A stretch of 35,776 bases of DNA from an uncultured Parabacteroides sp. (lineage in GTDB: Bacteria; Bacteroidota; Bacteroidia; Bacteroidales; Tannerellaceae). The position numbers and the translations under genes are program-made. Shown here one piece after another: positions 1 to 8,200 of the stretch. How positions within the stretch are numbered: position 1 is the stretch's first letter; every line of letters starts with the position of its first letter. Location: positions 1 to 35,776 of the forward strand of contig CALUZR010000036.1 in NCBI GenBank assembly GCA_944325335.1, written 5' to 3'. Below the pieces are notes generated by a model. That model was given only the letters and a program-made list of their open reading frames with translations, made no database searches and was not told the origin of the DNA.

Positions 1-1
1 G

Positions 2-74
2 TGGTGCCACCAGGAATCGAACCGGGGACACAAGGATTTTCAGTCCTTTGCTCTACCAACTGAGCTATGGCACC
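2..74 (-). tRNA. tRNA-Phe (anticodon GAA)
   Basis: Read on the minus strand, the 73-nt sequence folds as a complete cloverleaf. The acceptor stem GGTGCCA pairs with TGGCACC, the discriminator base is A, the D arm has AGCTCAGTTGGTAGAGC, the anticodon loop is CTGAAAA, and the T arm has GGTTCGATTCC. The anticodon GAA gives phenylalanine. The base after the discriminator is C, so a genomic CCA is possible, but the window ends there. A strong promoter lies just upstream at 125-155. Confidence 0.97.
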
Positions 75-124
75 ATCAAGTCTTTTTCTTTGCCGTAACC
101 GAGGTCGTTTTTCGATTACGGGTG

Positions 125-155
125 CAAAGGTAAGGACTTTTTTTGAATCTGCAAA
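125..155 (-). promoter_or_regulatory. Bacteroidetes-type promoter of tRNA-Phe
   Basis: On the minus strand TTTG (155-152) is followed after exactly 19 bases by TACCTTTG (132-125), a full match to the Bacteroidetes -33/-7 consensus TTTG-N19-TAnnTTTG. It points at tRNA-Phe. A short leader hairpin (CCGTAA...TTACGG) lies between the promoter and the tRNA. It also marks the end of the lpxK-thiL operon, whose stop codon is only about 30 bases upstream of the -33 box. Confidence 0.8.
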
Positions 156-184
156 CTTTTGGACGCTTTTTTCTCGTAAAAAAG

Positions 185-1216
185 TCAGGAGAGGGAATTC
201 CAACCCTGGGCTTTTAGCTCGACTTCGCCTCCGTCACGACCGAGAAGGTAGTTGCCCAGTTCGGGTTTGGTGATGTATCCGATGATGCTTATTCCCTTCA
301 TTTCTGATACTTTATCGTGGTCGGCGAGGGGCACGGTGAAGAGCAATTCGTAGTCTTCGCCTCCGTTGAGGGCGGCGGTGGTGAGGTTCATGTTGAATTG
401 CTCGGCCATGACCGCGGTTTGGTAATCAATCGGGATTCGCTCTTCGTAGATATGGCACCCGACGTGGCTTTCCTTCGCAATGTGGAGCAGCTCGGAGGAG
501 AGTCCGTCGGAGATGTCCATCATTGAGGTAGGCACGATGTCCGCCTTCCGGAGTGCTTCGATGATGTCTTTGCGGGCTTCGGGTTTCAGTTGGCGTTCGA
601 GGAGGTATTCTTTCCCGGCAAAGTCGGGCGTGAAGTCCTTTTCCCCTTTGAACACGCTTTTCTCTCGTTCCAATAATTGAAGGCCCATGTAGGCGGCGCC
701 CAAATCGCCAGATACGCAGATGAGGTCCGTCTCTCTCGCTCCGTTACGATACACCACTTTCCCCCGTTCGCCTTCGCCCAAGCAGGTGATGCTAATGGCA
801 AGTCCGGTCATCGAGGCCGATGTGTCTCCTCCTACGAGGTCTACGCCATAGACATCGCACGCCAAGCGGATACCGCTATAGAGTTCCTCCAAGTCTTCGA
901 TGGAGAAACGCTTCGAGATGCCAAGCGAGACGGTTATCTGGCGGGGCGTCCCGTTCATGGCGTAAATGTCGGAGAAGTTCACCACCGCGCTCTTATATCC
1001 CAAATGCTTCAAAGGTACATACGTCAGGTCGAAGTGGATGCCTTCGAGAAGCAAGTCGGTGGTCATCAGCACTTGTTTGTCTTTATAATCCATCACGGCG
1101 GCATCATCTCCTACGCCTTTCAGGGTGCTTTCATTTCGGATGATGATGCTTTCCGTCAGGTGGCGAATCAATCCGAATTCGCCAAGGGTCGATATTTCTG
1201 TTCTTTTCTTATCCAT
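185..1216 (-). CDS. thiL: Thiamine-monophosphate kinase
   Basis: ThiL phosphorylates thiamine monophosphate to thiamine diphosphate with ATP, the last step of cofactor synthesis, in the cytosol. The 343-aa length fits the family. Family motifs are visible: GVGDDAAV at about 35-41, TTDLLLEGIHF at about 52-62, the NFSDIYAMNG loop at 80-89, GGDTSAS at 129-135 and a later DISDGLSSEL motif. The aspartates in these motifs bind Mg-ATP in the PurM-like fold. The start follows the stop of lpxK by nine bases, so the two are very probably co-transcribed from the promoter near 2350. The pairing with lpxK is seen in Bacteroidales. No TPP riboswitch is visible upstream. Confidence 0.95.
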   Translation of the reverse strand: MDKKRTEISTLGEFGLIRHLTESIIIRNESTLKGVGDDAAVMDYKDKQVLMTTDLLLEGIHFDLTYVPLKHLGYKSAVVNFSDIYAMNGTPRQITVSLGISKRFSIEDLEELYSGIRLACDVYGVDLVGGDTSASMTGLAISITCLGEGERGKVVYRNGARETDLICVSGDLGAAYMGLQLLEREKSVFKGEKDFTPDFAGKEYLLERQLKPEARKDIIEALRKADIVPTSMMDISDGLSSELLHIAKESHVGCHIYEERIPIDYQTAVMAEQFNMNLTTAALNGGEDYELLFTVPLADHDKVSEMKGISIIGYITKPELGNYLLGRDGGEVELKAQGWNSLS

Positions 1217-1225
1217 ATTCCTATT

Positions 1226-2317
1226 TTATATTATTTTCTTGTTTGCTCGAAATGTTTCAATGTGGCGGAGGATACTTTGGGCAAATTCCGCTTCCCGCCC
1301 TTGCGCAAAGGTGATGCGGATAGGCAGGTAGAAGAGGTGCCGCCGAGTTGCTTCGCTTATATATTTATTGGTAAGGAGGCGGGCGGCGTCTTTCTCGGTC
1401 GTTACTATCAGTTTGTCTTCTCCTGGCAAGGAGGCAAAGGTGGATTCAATCCGCCGGATGTCTCCTTCTGAAAAGGTATGATGGTCGGGAAAAGCCAAGG
1501 AATGCACTTCCGCATAATGCCGGCCGACTTCCTCCACAAAGGGGCGGGGAGAAGCGATTCCGCTCAAAGCCAGCACCGATGCGGATGGATTGTCTTTCCG
1601 TTCCCCCTCTTCTTCCTTATCTTTATATAAAGGTACCTTTTCCTCATACCCGATGTGGGTGAAAAAGACCCGTTGGTGGGCAAAGAGGTGGAGGTTCGTC
1701 TCGGCGATGCGATACTCGATAGGCTTCAGGTGCCGGGGCGTTTTGGTGACGATGACGATGTCTGCACGTCCCTTTGCCCGTTCGGGTTCGCGCAGGCGTC
1801 CTTCGGGCAAGAGCTTGTCTTGGTTGAACATCCGCGCGTAGTCGGTGAGGAGTATCGCGAGCGAAGGTTGCACGTGGCGATGCTGGTAGGCATCGTCGAG
1901 GAGAATGACTTCAGGGCGTACCGCTTCGGGTTGGGAGAGCAGTTGCTCGATGGCACGACACCGATTGCTATCCACCGCCAATTGGATGTGGGGGAATTTA
2001 TGGAGGATTTGGTAAGGTTCGTCTCCTATCTCCTCGTAAGTATGCTGGAGGTTGGCCAGGAGAAAGCCCTTCGTCCGCCTCCGGTAGCCCCGGCTCACGA
2101 CCGCCACGCGGTATTTCCCGCCGAGGAGCCGCACAAGGTATTCCACGTGAGGCGTCTTGCCCGTCCCGCCTACGGCCAGATTCCCGACGCAAATAACGGG
2201 CACGTCAAACCTCCGTTGCTTCCATACGCCCCAATTGAACAGGGCATTGCGTATGTTTACGCCTAAGCCGTAGAGGAAAGCAAACGGGGCAAGCAAGTGG
2301 GAAAAGCGATTCGGCAT
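1226..2317 (-). CDS. lpxK: Tetraacyldisaccharide 4'-kinase (lipid A)
   Basis: LpxK adds the 4'-phosphate to the lipid A disaccharide at the inner membrane. The frame stays open upstream to 2701, but that extension runs through a repeat element and through this gene's own promoter. I therefore place the start at the ATG at 2317 (the ATG at 2320 is equally possible), preceded by AAGGAA and by a -7 box at 2353-2346. This gives 363 aa, normal for the family. After a hydrophobic N-terminus (residues 8-20) comes the P-loop GGTGKTP at 50-56 in the context CVGNLAVGGTGKTP, then SRGYRR and LDDAYQHR, all typical of LpxK. It is the first gene of a two-gene operon with thiL. Confidence 0.94.
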   Translation of the reverse strand: MPNRFSHLLAPFAFLYGLGVNIRNALFNWGVWKQRRFDVPVICVGNLAVGGTGKTPHVEYLVRLLGGKYRVAVVSRGYRRRTKGFLLANLQHTYEEIGDEPYQILHKFPHIQLAVDSNRCRAIEQLLSQPEAVRPEVILLDDAYQHRHVQPSLAILLTDYARMFNQDKLLPEGRLREPERAKGRADIVIVTKTPRHLKPIEYRIAETNLHLFAHQRVFFTHIGYEEKVPLYKDKEEEGERKDNPSASVLALSGIASPRPFVEEVGRHYAEVHSLAFPDHHTFSEGDIRRIESTFASLPGEDKLIVTTEKDAARLLTNKYISEATRRHLFYLPIRITFAQGREAEFAQSILRHIETFRANKKII

Positions 2318-2345
2318 CATTCGTTCCTTTGTTATTTGATTCGTG

Positions 2346-2376
2346 CAAAGGTAACAAAAAAACGGCATCTCCGCAA
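2346..2376 (-). promoter_or_regulatory. Promoter of lpxK-thiL
   Basis: The minus strand carries TACCTTTG (2353-2346) with TTG (2376-2374) 20 bases upstream, a good match to the Bacteroidetes promoter. The predicted leader is only about 20 nt. The 142-bp palindromic element at 2441-2582 begins about 65 bp further upstream. Confidence 0.7.
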
Positions 2377-2440
2377 CGCTCTTCTCCCGTGCGGCGGAGA
2401 AAAATCGCCAAAGCCTTGAGGAAAAAGGCGAAACCCCGGC

Positions 2441-2582
2441 CGAAAACTTCCAAAGATAGGAGCAATTCTCTATCTTTAGGCTAAAGATACATATCTGTAG
2501 GTTGCAGATACATATCTTTAGGCTGAAGATATATATCTTTAGGTTAAAGATAGAGATTTCCCCGGATGTTTTCAAGTTTTCC
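2441..2582. repeat. 142-bp palindromic element, copy 1 (4 x 21-bp palindromes)
   Basis: The core at 2471-2552 is four consecutive units starting at 2471, 2492, 2513 and 2534, exactly 21 bp apart. Each is an imperfect palindrome like TATCTTTAGGCTAAAGATA. Deviations in units 2-4 mostly leave G-T pairs, so each unit can fold as an RNA hairpin on the plus strand. Outer flanks are inverted relative to each other: the left carries GAAAACTTCCAAAGA, and the right carries CCGGATGTTTTCAAGTTTTCC-like sequence ending at 2582. A second copy of the same length lies at 26463-26604. It occupies the divergent promoter region between lpxK and rplS, with -7 boxes about 110-120 bp away on each side. The 21-bp unit equals seven codons, so open frames crossing it show a seven-residue repeat, which I consider accidental. 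Confidence 0.9.
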
Positions 2583-2637
2583 AAGGGACCTTCGGACTGA
2601 TTTCTCCCGGAAAAATGAGAGAAAAGAAGCCGACCGC

Positions 2638-2668
2638 TTGCGCATCTCCCAAATATTTCGTTACTTTG
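2638..2668 (+). promoter_or_regulatory. Probable promoter of rplS
   Basis: TTACTTTG at 2661-2668 is a near match to TAnnTTTG, with TTG at 2638-2640 about 20 bases upstream. It implies a leader of roughly 80 nt before the rplS start. Ribosomal protein leaders are often regulated, but I see no clear structure here. Confidence 0.5.
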
Positions 2669-2754
2669 CACCCGTTTTCTTACGCAACGCTGGCAGGACA
2701 CAAGCGGCCTGTTAATTGCGTAATAGTATCAACAATTTTAAAGGCTATAAACAA

Positions 2755-3102
2755 ATGGATTTAATTAAAATTGCAGAAGAAGCATTTGCTACCAAAAAGG
2801 AGCATCCTTCATTCAAAAGTGGCGACACGGTGACGATCGCGTATCGTATTAAGGAAGGTAACAAGGAACGTATCCAGCAGTATCGCGGCGTGGTGATCCG
2901 CATTTCGGGTCATGGCGACAAGAAACGCTTTACGGTACGTAAGATGTCGGACAACATCGGTGTGGAACGTATCTTCCCCTTGGAATCTCCGTTTATCGAG
3001 AGCATTGTAGTCAATAAGGTAGGCCGTGTTCGTCGTGCTAAGTTGTACTACCTCCGGGCGTTGACTGGAAAGAAAGCGCGAATCAAAGAGAAGAGAGTAT
3101 AA
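2755..3102 (+). CDS. rplS: Large ribosomal subunit protein bL19
   Basis: bL19 binds 23S rRNA at the 30S-50S interface. I start at the ATG at 2755 (MDLIKIAEEAF), giving 115 aa, the expected size. The frame is open upstream to a TTG at 2716, but that adds residues unlike L19. Hallmark stretches are present: FKSGDTVTIAYRIKEG, QYRGVVIRISG, FTVRKMSDNIGVERIFPLESP and VGRVRRAKLYYLR. The region before the start is AT-rich with a weak TAAAGG ribosome-binding site, usual for Bacteroidales. It is monocistronic here: own promoter upstream and a strong terminator at 3140-3182. Confidence 0.97.
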   Translation: MDLIKIAEEAFATKKEHPSFKSGDTVTIAYRIKEGNKERIQQYRGVVIRISGHGDKKRFTVRKMSDNIGVERIFPLESPFIESIVVNKVGRVRRAKLYYLRALTGKKARIKEKRV

Positions 3103-3139
3103 GCATAGCTTCTCTGCACAAAGAGTTTTTGGAAAAAGA

Positions 3140-3182
3140 ACTGTGTGGGCAATCCGTCAGGTTTTGCTTGCGCAGTTTTTTG
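3140..3182 (+). terminator. Rho-independent terminator of rplS
   Basis: The left arm at 3140-3153 (AACTGTGTGGGCAA) pairs with the right arm at 3165-3178 (TTGCTTGCGCAGTT) over 14 positions, using several G-U pairs. A run of T follows the stem. The G-U pairs make it a plus-strand RNA structure. Confidence 0.8.
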
Positions 3183-3196
3183 TTTTGTACTTAATT

Positions 3197-3318
3197 ATGG
3201 CACACAGATAACACAGATTTTACAGATGACCACTGATCTTTTTATTGGCTATGCGTTCGATCTTCAATAAAAAAGAAATCTGTGGTCATCTGTAAAATCT
3301 GTGTTATCTGTGTGCCAT
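3197..3318. repeat. 122-bp near-perfect palindrome, left copy
   Basis: The outer 37 bases of each arm are perfect inverted repeats beginning ATGGCACACAGATAAC, and after one mismatch the arms continue to pair down to a loop around GCTATGCGTTCGATC. The arm is built from CACAGAT-like words. A copy with one visible base difference (TTGGCTATG here, TTGTCTATG there) lies at 4990-5111 in the same orientation on the other side of the pseudouridine synthase gene. No open frame is present. It resembles a MITE or REP-like mobile hairpin. It could also terminate transcription from either side. Confidence 0.9.
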
Positions 3319-3347
3319 GGTTGCTCATATTTATTATATATTAAGAT

Positions 3348-4982
3348 ATGGAAGACGAGAAGTTTCATCGGTTCGGGGCGGACGTGAGCGGGATGCCTTT
3401 GCCCGGGCGGTTCACCTATCCGTTCCATTATACGCCTCATCCGCTTTGCCTTTTGGCTGCGGAAGAGGTGCAACGCTACGTGGCTTTGCGGGCGGATTGG
3501 GCGGAAGAGTTGGCGAAAGGGAAGATGTTTGGCGTCCTGGTCGTGGAAGATAAGACGGGAGGAGTGGGCTATTTGGCGGCTTTTTCGGGTAATCTTGCGC
3601 ATAGCAACCAACATACGTTCTTCGTGCCGCCCGTCTACGACCTTCTCCAGCCTGACGGATTCTTTAAAAAGGAAGAGGCGGAAATCTCCGCGCTCAACCA
3701 CCGCATCGTGGCGTGGGAAGCATCTCCTGCCTACCTCAATGCCCGCCAGGCGTATGCGGATGCCCAGAAGGAATCCGCCCGTGCCTTGCAAGCCTACAAG
3801 GAGGAGATGAAGCAAGCCAAACTCCGGCGCGATGCCCTTCGAAAGCAACCCCTTACCGAGGAAGAAGCAGCGCGCCTCGTCCGCGAAAGCCAATTCCAAA
3901 AAGCGGAATACAAACGCCTGGAGCGCACATGGAAAGCCGAACTGGATGCGCTCGAAACCCGCCTCCGTCCTTACGCCGAGCAGATAGAAGCGGGCAAGGC
4001 AGAACGGAAAAGACGATCGGCTGCCCTCCAGCTCCGGCTCTTTGCCCAGTTCCGTTTCCGCAATGCGCAGGGCGAGGAGAAAGACCTTTGCGAGCTGTTC
4101 GCGCCTACGCCCAGCCATGTTCCGCCCGCTGGGGCAGGAGAGTGTGCCGCCCCTAAGCTCTTGCAATATGCCTACTTGCATCAACTCCGTCCGCGTGCCA
4201 TGGCCGAGTTTTGGTGGGGAGCTTCGCCCATTTCGGAGGTTCGCCATGCCGGGCATTTCTATCCGGCTTGCCAAGGGAAATGCGGACCGATCCTCCGCTT
4301 CATGCTTCAAGGTTTGGACGTAGACGAGAATCCATTGGCGAAAGAGGCAAAAGAGAGGATGCTGTTGGAAATCTGCTATGAAGATGAGTATCTATTGGTG
4401 GTGAATAAGCCTGCCGGGATGCTATCCGTTCCGGGCAAGGAGGCGCGGACGTCGGTTTATGCTGAAGTGCGTCGGCGGTATCCGGAGGCTACGGGTCCGC
4501 TCCTCGTGCATCGCCTCGACATGGATACTTCGGGTTTGCTCCTCATTGCCAAGCGGAAAGATATCCACCAAGCCCTGCAGGCGCAATTCAAGCATCGCAC
4601 CGTGCGGAAGCAATACGTGGCGTGGCTCGAAGGCATTGTCCCGACGGATAGGGGCGTGATAGACCTTCCGCTCTGTCCCGATTGGCTCGACCGCCCACGG
4701 CAGGTGGTAGACAAAGCACAAGGCAAACCCGCCATAACCCGCTACGAAGTGCTCCGCCACGAAGGGAACCGTACGCTCATTGCCTTCTATCCCGAGACCG
4801 GCCGTACGCATCAGCTCCGCGTCCATGCCGCCCATCCGGATGGATTGAATGCCCCTATCGTGGGCGACCGCCTTTATGGTACGCCATCCGTCCGCCTTTA
4901 CCTCCACGCCGCCCGCCTCACGTTCCGCCATCCCGCGACGGACGAAGAGATTTCCATCGAGAAAAGAGCTGGATGGAAATAA
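3348..4982 (+). CDS. RluA-family pseudouridine synthase with long N-terminal extension
   Basis: The C-terminal third (from about residue 340) is an RluA-type pseudouridine synthase domain, which isomerises uridines in rRNA or tRNA. The signature HRLDMDTSGLLLIAK starts at residue 388, with the catalytic Asp at about 391, and the RTHQLRVH motif follows. The first 340 residues are a Bacteroidales-type extension containing a long charged helix (about 130-225, rich in K, E, A and R), probably coiled coil. The total of 544 aa is much longer than E. coli RluA but usual for this Bacteroidales subfamily. The gene stands alone between two copies of a 122-bp palindrome. The RNA target cannot be read from sequence. 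ATG 3348 lies 30 bases beyond the left palindrome. Confidence 0.9.
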   Translation: MEDEKFHRFGADVSGMPLPGRFTYPFHYTPHPLCLLAAEEVQRYVALRADWAEELAKGKMFGVLVVEDKTGGVGYLAAFSGNLAHSNQHTFFVPPVYDLLQPDGFFKKEEAEISALNHRIVAWEASPAYLNARQAYADAQKESARALQAYKEEMKQAKLRRDALRKQPLTEEEAARLVRESQFQKAEYKRLERTWKAELDALETRLRPYAEQIEAGKAERKRRSAALQLRLFAQFRFRNAQGEEKDLCELFAPTPSHVPPAGAGECAAPKLLQYAYLHQLRPRAMAEFWWGASPISEVRHAGHFYPACQGKCGPILRFMLQGLDVDENPLAKEAKERMLLEICYEDEYLLVVNKPAGMLSVPGKEARTSVYAEVRRRYPEATGPLLVHRLDMDTSGLLLIAKRKDIHQALQAQFKHRTVRKQYVAWLEGIVPTDRGVIDLPLCPDWLDRPRQVVDKAQGKPAITRYEVLRHEGNRTLIAFYPETGRTHQLRVHAAHPDGLNAPIVGDRLYGTPSVRLYLHAARLTFRHPATDEEISIEKRAGWK

Positions 4983-4989
4983 ACTTATA

Positions 4990-5111
4990 ATGGCACACAG
5001 ATAACACAGATTTTACAGATGACCACTGATCTTTTTATTGTCTATGCGTTCGATCTTCAATAAAAAAGAAATCTGTGGTCATCTGTAAAATCTGTGTTAT
5101 CTGTGTGCCAT
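4990..5111. repeat. 122-bp near-perfect palindrome, right copy
   Basis: This copy has the same length and orientation as 3197-3318 and appears to differ at a single base in the loop region. It starts seven bases after the stop codon of the pseudouridine synthase gene. Both strands can form a very stable hairpin of roughly 50 bp. Confidence 0.9.
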
Positions 5112-5133
5112 AATATTATATATGTATAGCAAA

Positions 5134-5166
5134 AGCGGAAGGCAAGCCCGAAAGCTCCCTTCCGCT
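5134..5166 (-). terminator. Terminator of the large secreted protein gene
   Basis: On the minus strand AGCGGAAGG (5166-5158) pairs perfectly with CCTTCCGCT (5142-5134) around a 15-base loop, and TTTT follows the stem. It lies about 60 bases after the stop codon at 5223. Confidence 0.8.
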
Positions 5167-5222
5167 GTTCACTAATAAAACATATTGAATCGGGCGATGT
5201 CACATCGGCCTTTTTCTTGGGC

Positions 5223-8200
5223 TTAAAGCCTTATCTTGAATACTTGTTCGCCTACGCGGACAATGTAAATGCCTTGGTTCAGGCGGTCGTACTGTTGCAA
5301 ACCGACTTGCTCTTCGTTGCGTACCACCGCGCCCGTCATGCTGACGATCCATACCGGTAAGCGGTTCGGCGTATACACATAGATACTACCATTTTGTGCA
5401 TAAACCTTTACGCCCTCGATTTCCTCGATGCCCGTCGGATCCTTTTCTACATCCGTTGCCTTCACGTAGATGTCCGTATATACATTATATATAATATACT
5501 CGCCCGGTTGCACGCCTTCTTCGAGTTCTTCCCAGTTGCCATACAAGCTGCGCTTGAACCAGAGCTTCATGTGCTCGGCGTCGTAACCCTCTTCAATCTT
5601 TACATAGACCGATGCTTGATTACCTGCGCGCACCACATTCTTGTCGAACCAAAGTTCTACGCCGTCGCACGTCGCTGCGCTGTCTACATACATATTATAG
5701 TACTTCGCGGGACGGTTGATGTCGCTTCCGCCGTGGCCATGGTCGTTGTCGTCATCGTCATCTCCGCTGCCACCAGGATTATAATCGATATTGCCATCGC
5801 CATCTTCTGGTAAGTTCGGATTCTGATCTTCGTTCGGACCTTCCGGATCTACGATTGTGATGTCGCTACCGTCATTGTTGTAGTCTACATAGTCGCCTTT
5901 CGTTGCATCCCAGATCTGTAATTGATAATTATCCGGGTCAAAGCTGCTTAACGTGTTTTCCTGCAAAAGGAAGCCTTTCAAAGTGACTTTGCATTTGTCG
6001 TTAGCCGTCTTGGTGAAGACGAACTGGGCGTTGTCGCTGATAATCGGATTCGTTTCATCCGGGTCTACATCCAGCAAACCTCTATCTTCTATCGTTTCAG
6101 ATTCCAATTCGTAGTCTACATCCGCATCCTCTACCTTTTGCGGAGCTAACGAGCTAACGGAACTTGGCAAGTTGAAGTCTACCTTCATCGGACGCTTCGT
6201 AATTTCCAAAGGCATTTGGATTGTTGCAAATCCGTATGTTGCCGGGTTGTTGAAGGTAATGACTGCTGTATATTTGCCTACATTCTTCATATTGTCAGCA
6301 CCGCTAACGGTAAAGTCTGTACCAGCGTGCAATGTTGCAGGTTCTTCTCCTTCTTTTGTTACGATAATCGTTTCAATCGAATGTACATGTCCATCATATA
6401 CATAGGTGAAGGCTTTTTTATCCACATTCCAAGTCCAAGTATCGTCGTCGCCCTCTTCATCGCCTGGTGTTACTTCGCCGCCCGGATAATCAGGGTCATC
6501 GTCTACGATTGTTATTTCTACCGTAGCGGAACCATCTGTTACGGATGCGCCATTCCAAGTCGGGTTATTGTAATTGGATAAAGAGAACGGATCTTCTTCT
6601 TCAATCTTCAAATTGGCAATAGATACTGTTACTTTACCGCCCGGCGTTAAATCTGCCTCATCGTTGATTGAAGCCGTACCGCTTACAGATGCTGCTTTCG
6701 ATTCTGCTTCGTTTACAGCATTAACCTCAGCATCATCTGCGCTCCACCAAGTAGAAAGATTTTCAGCTTCTTCTACTGTGATAGTATTCGGCAAGTTCAA
6801 GTCAACAGACAAATCAGCTTTTGCGATGTAAAGCAACATCTCAATATCCTCTTCTGTATAGCCATCAAGCAATAAAGTTATAGAAGCCTTATAGTAACCG
6901 GCTTTCTTTACTTCTTGAACGGTTTCTATTGCTGCATCGAATCCTGTTGCACTATACGTATAAGTTACGGCGTAATCACCCTCTTCTACACTAATAATAG
7001 AATATTCACTCTCATTCAAATTCTTAATCTTCAGTGATGTCAGATTATGAGGTTCGCCATCATACGTGCGTTCAAATGATTTGTTCTCTGCATTCCATTT
7101 CCAATCGTCCTCGTCGCCATCTACCGCAGGAGTAAGATCTTCGTCTTCCGGTGTTTCAGGTGTAATGTCGATACCGCCGATTTCAAGACTGCCACCTTCG
7201 CCTGGAGTAATATCCGTTTCTCCATTCTTCCAAGCTACGTTGTAGTTGTCGGCATAGAATGATTCTGTGTCAACCAACTTCAAGCCATTGATTGTAATCG
7301 TAGCTGTCTCTTTGTTTTCATCCGACGTAGCTGTAGCTGTTACGTTTTCCAGCGCAGAAGATAATGAAGATTTTACAGCATCTCCTTCTGTAGTGCTCAA
7401 CGATTCAGGATTGTAAGTTAATCCGAAATTGTCAACAACTAACAAGTCTTTTGGAGCATCCATCTGTGCCCATGTAATGCTTTCCAGTTTCAAATCCACC
7501 GTTAAGTCAGCTTCTGTAATCTTCAGGTTAATCTTAGCCTTACCCTTTACATAGATACCTTCTGCATCTTCAGAGATAGTAATAGTTGCTACATACGTAC
7601 CTACATTCTTTGGAGAACCTTCGTTTTCTAAGGTAGAACTTTCTGTTGGCTTAGAATATGTATAGCTTATTTCCATCTTATCGGCTGGAACAGCTACCCA
7701 ATCGTCATCTCCATTTTCTTGTCTTACCTTGATCACTGCATCCAACGAGTGAACTTCACCGTCGTACTTGCGGACGTAAGCACCATCTTCTGCGCTCCAT
7801 TCCCAGCCTCCTTCTTCGGTATCGTCAATCTTTACATCGGTATCGTCATCATTCGGGCCGCCTTGATCTTCACCTTCTTCTCCTAAGTCTTTGCTTACGA
7901 TAAGGGTGCCGGTGTTGACATCTCCTAATGTATAATTGTGCGTTACGTCTGTTTCTCCAGCCGTAATACTTGCAATAGCAAAGTCTTCACTCTTAGATAA
8001 GGTATATTTACCAGCCTTATCTATAGTTCCGGCAGTCAATGTGCCACTATATGTAATTGTCGCAGCGGTATGAGCGTTGATGAAGTAATCGTTTTCATCA
8101 CTATCATCATCTCTTGCTTCTATGTTTTCGTTGCTTGGTGTAGCAATTGTTGCTTCCAGTTTTATCTCTTGATCTTTGATTTGCAGGTTCAATTCTCGTG

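Noticed and set aside
677..1471. 264-aa plus-strand open frame opposite thiL and lpxK
   Set aside because: It is antisense to two well-supported genes and shows no protein-like features.
2318..2701. Longer LpxK with an extra N-terminal region of about 128 residues
   Set aside because: The extension would cross the gene's own promoter and translate the 21-bp array as a seven-residue repeat. LpxK homologues begin near MPNRFSHLL.
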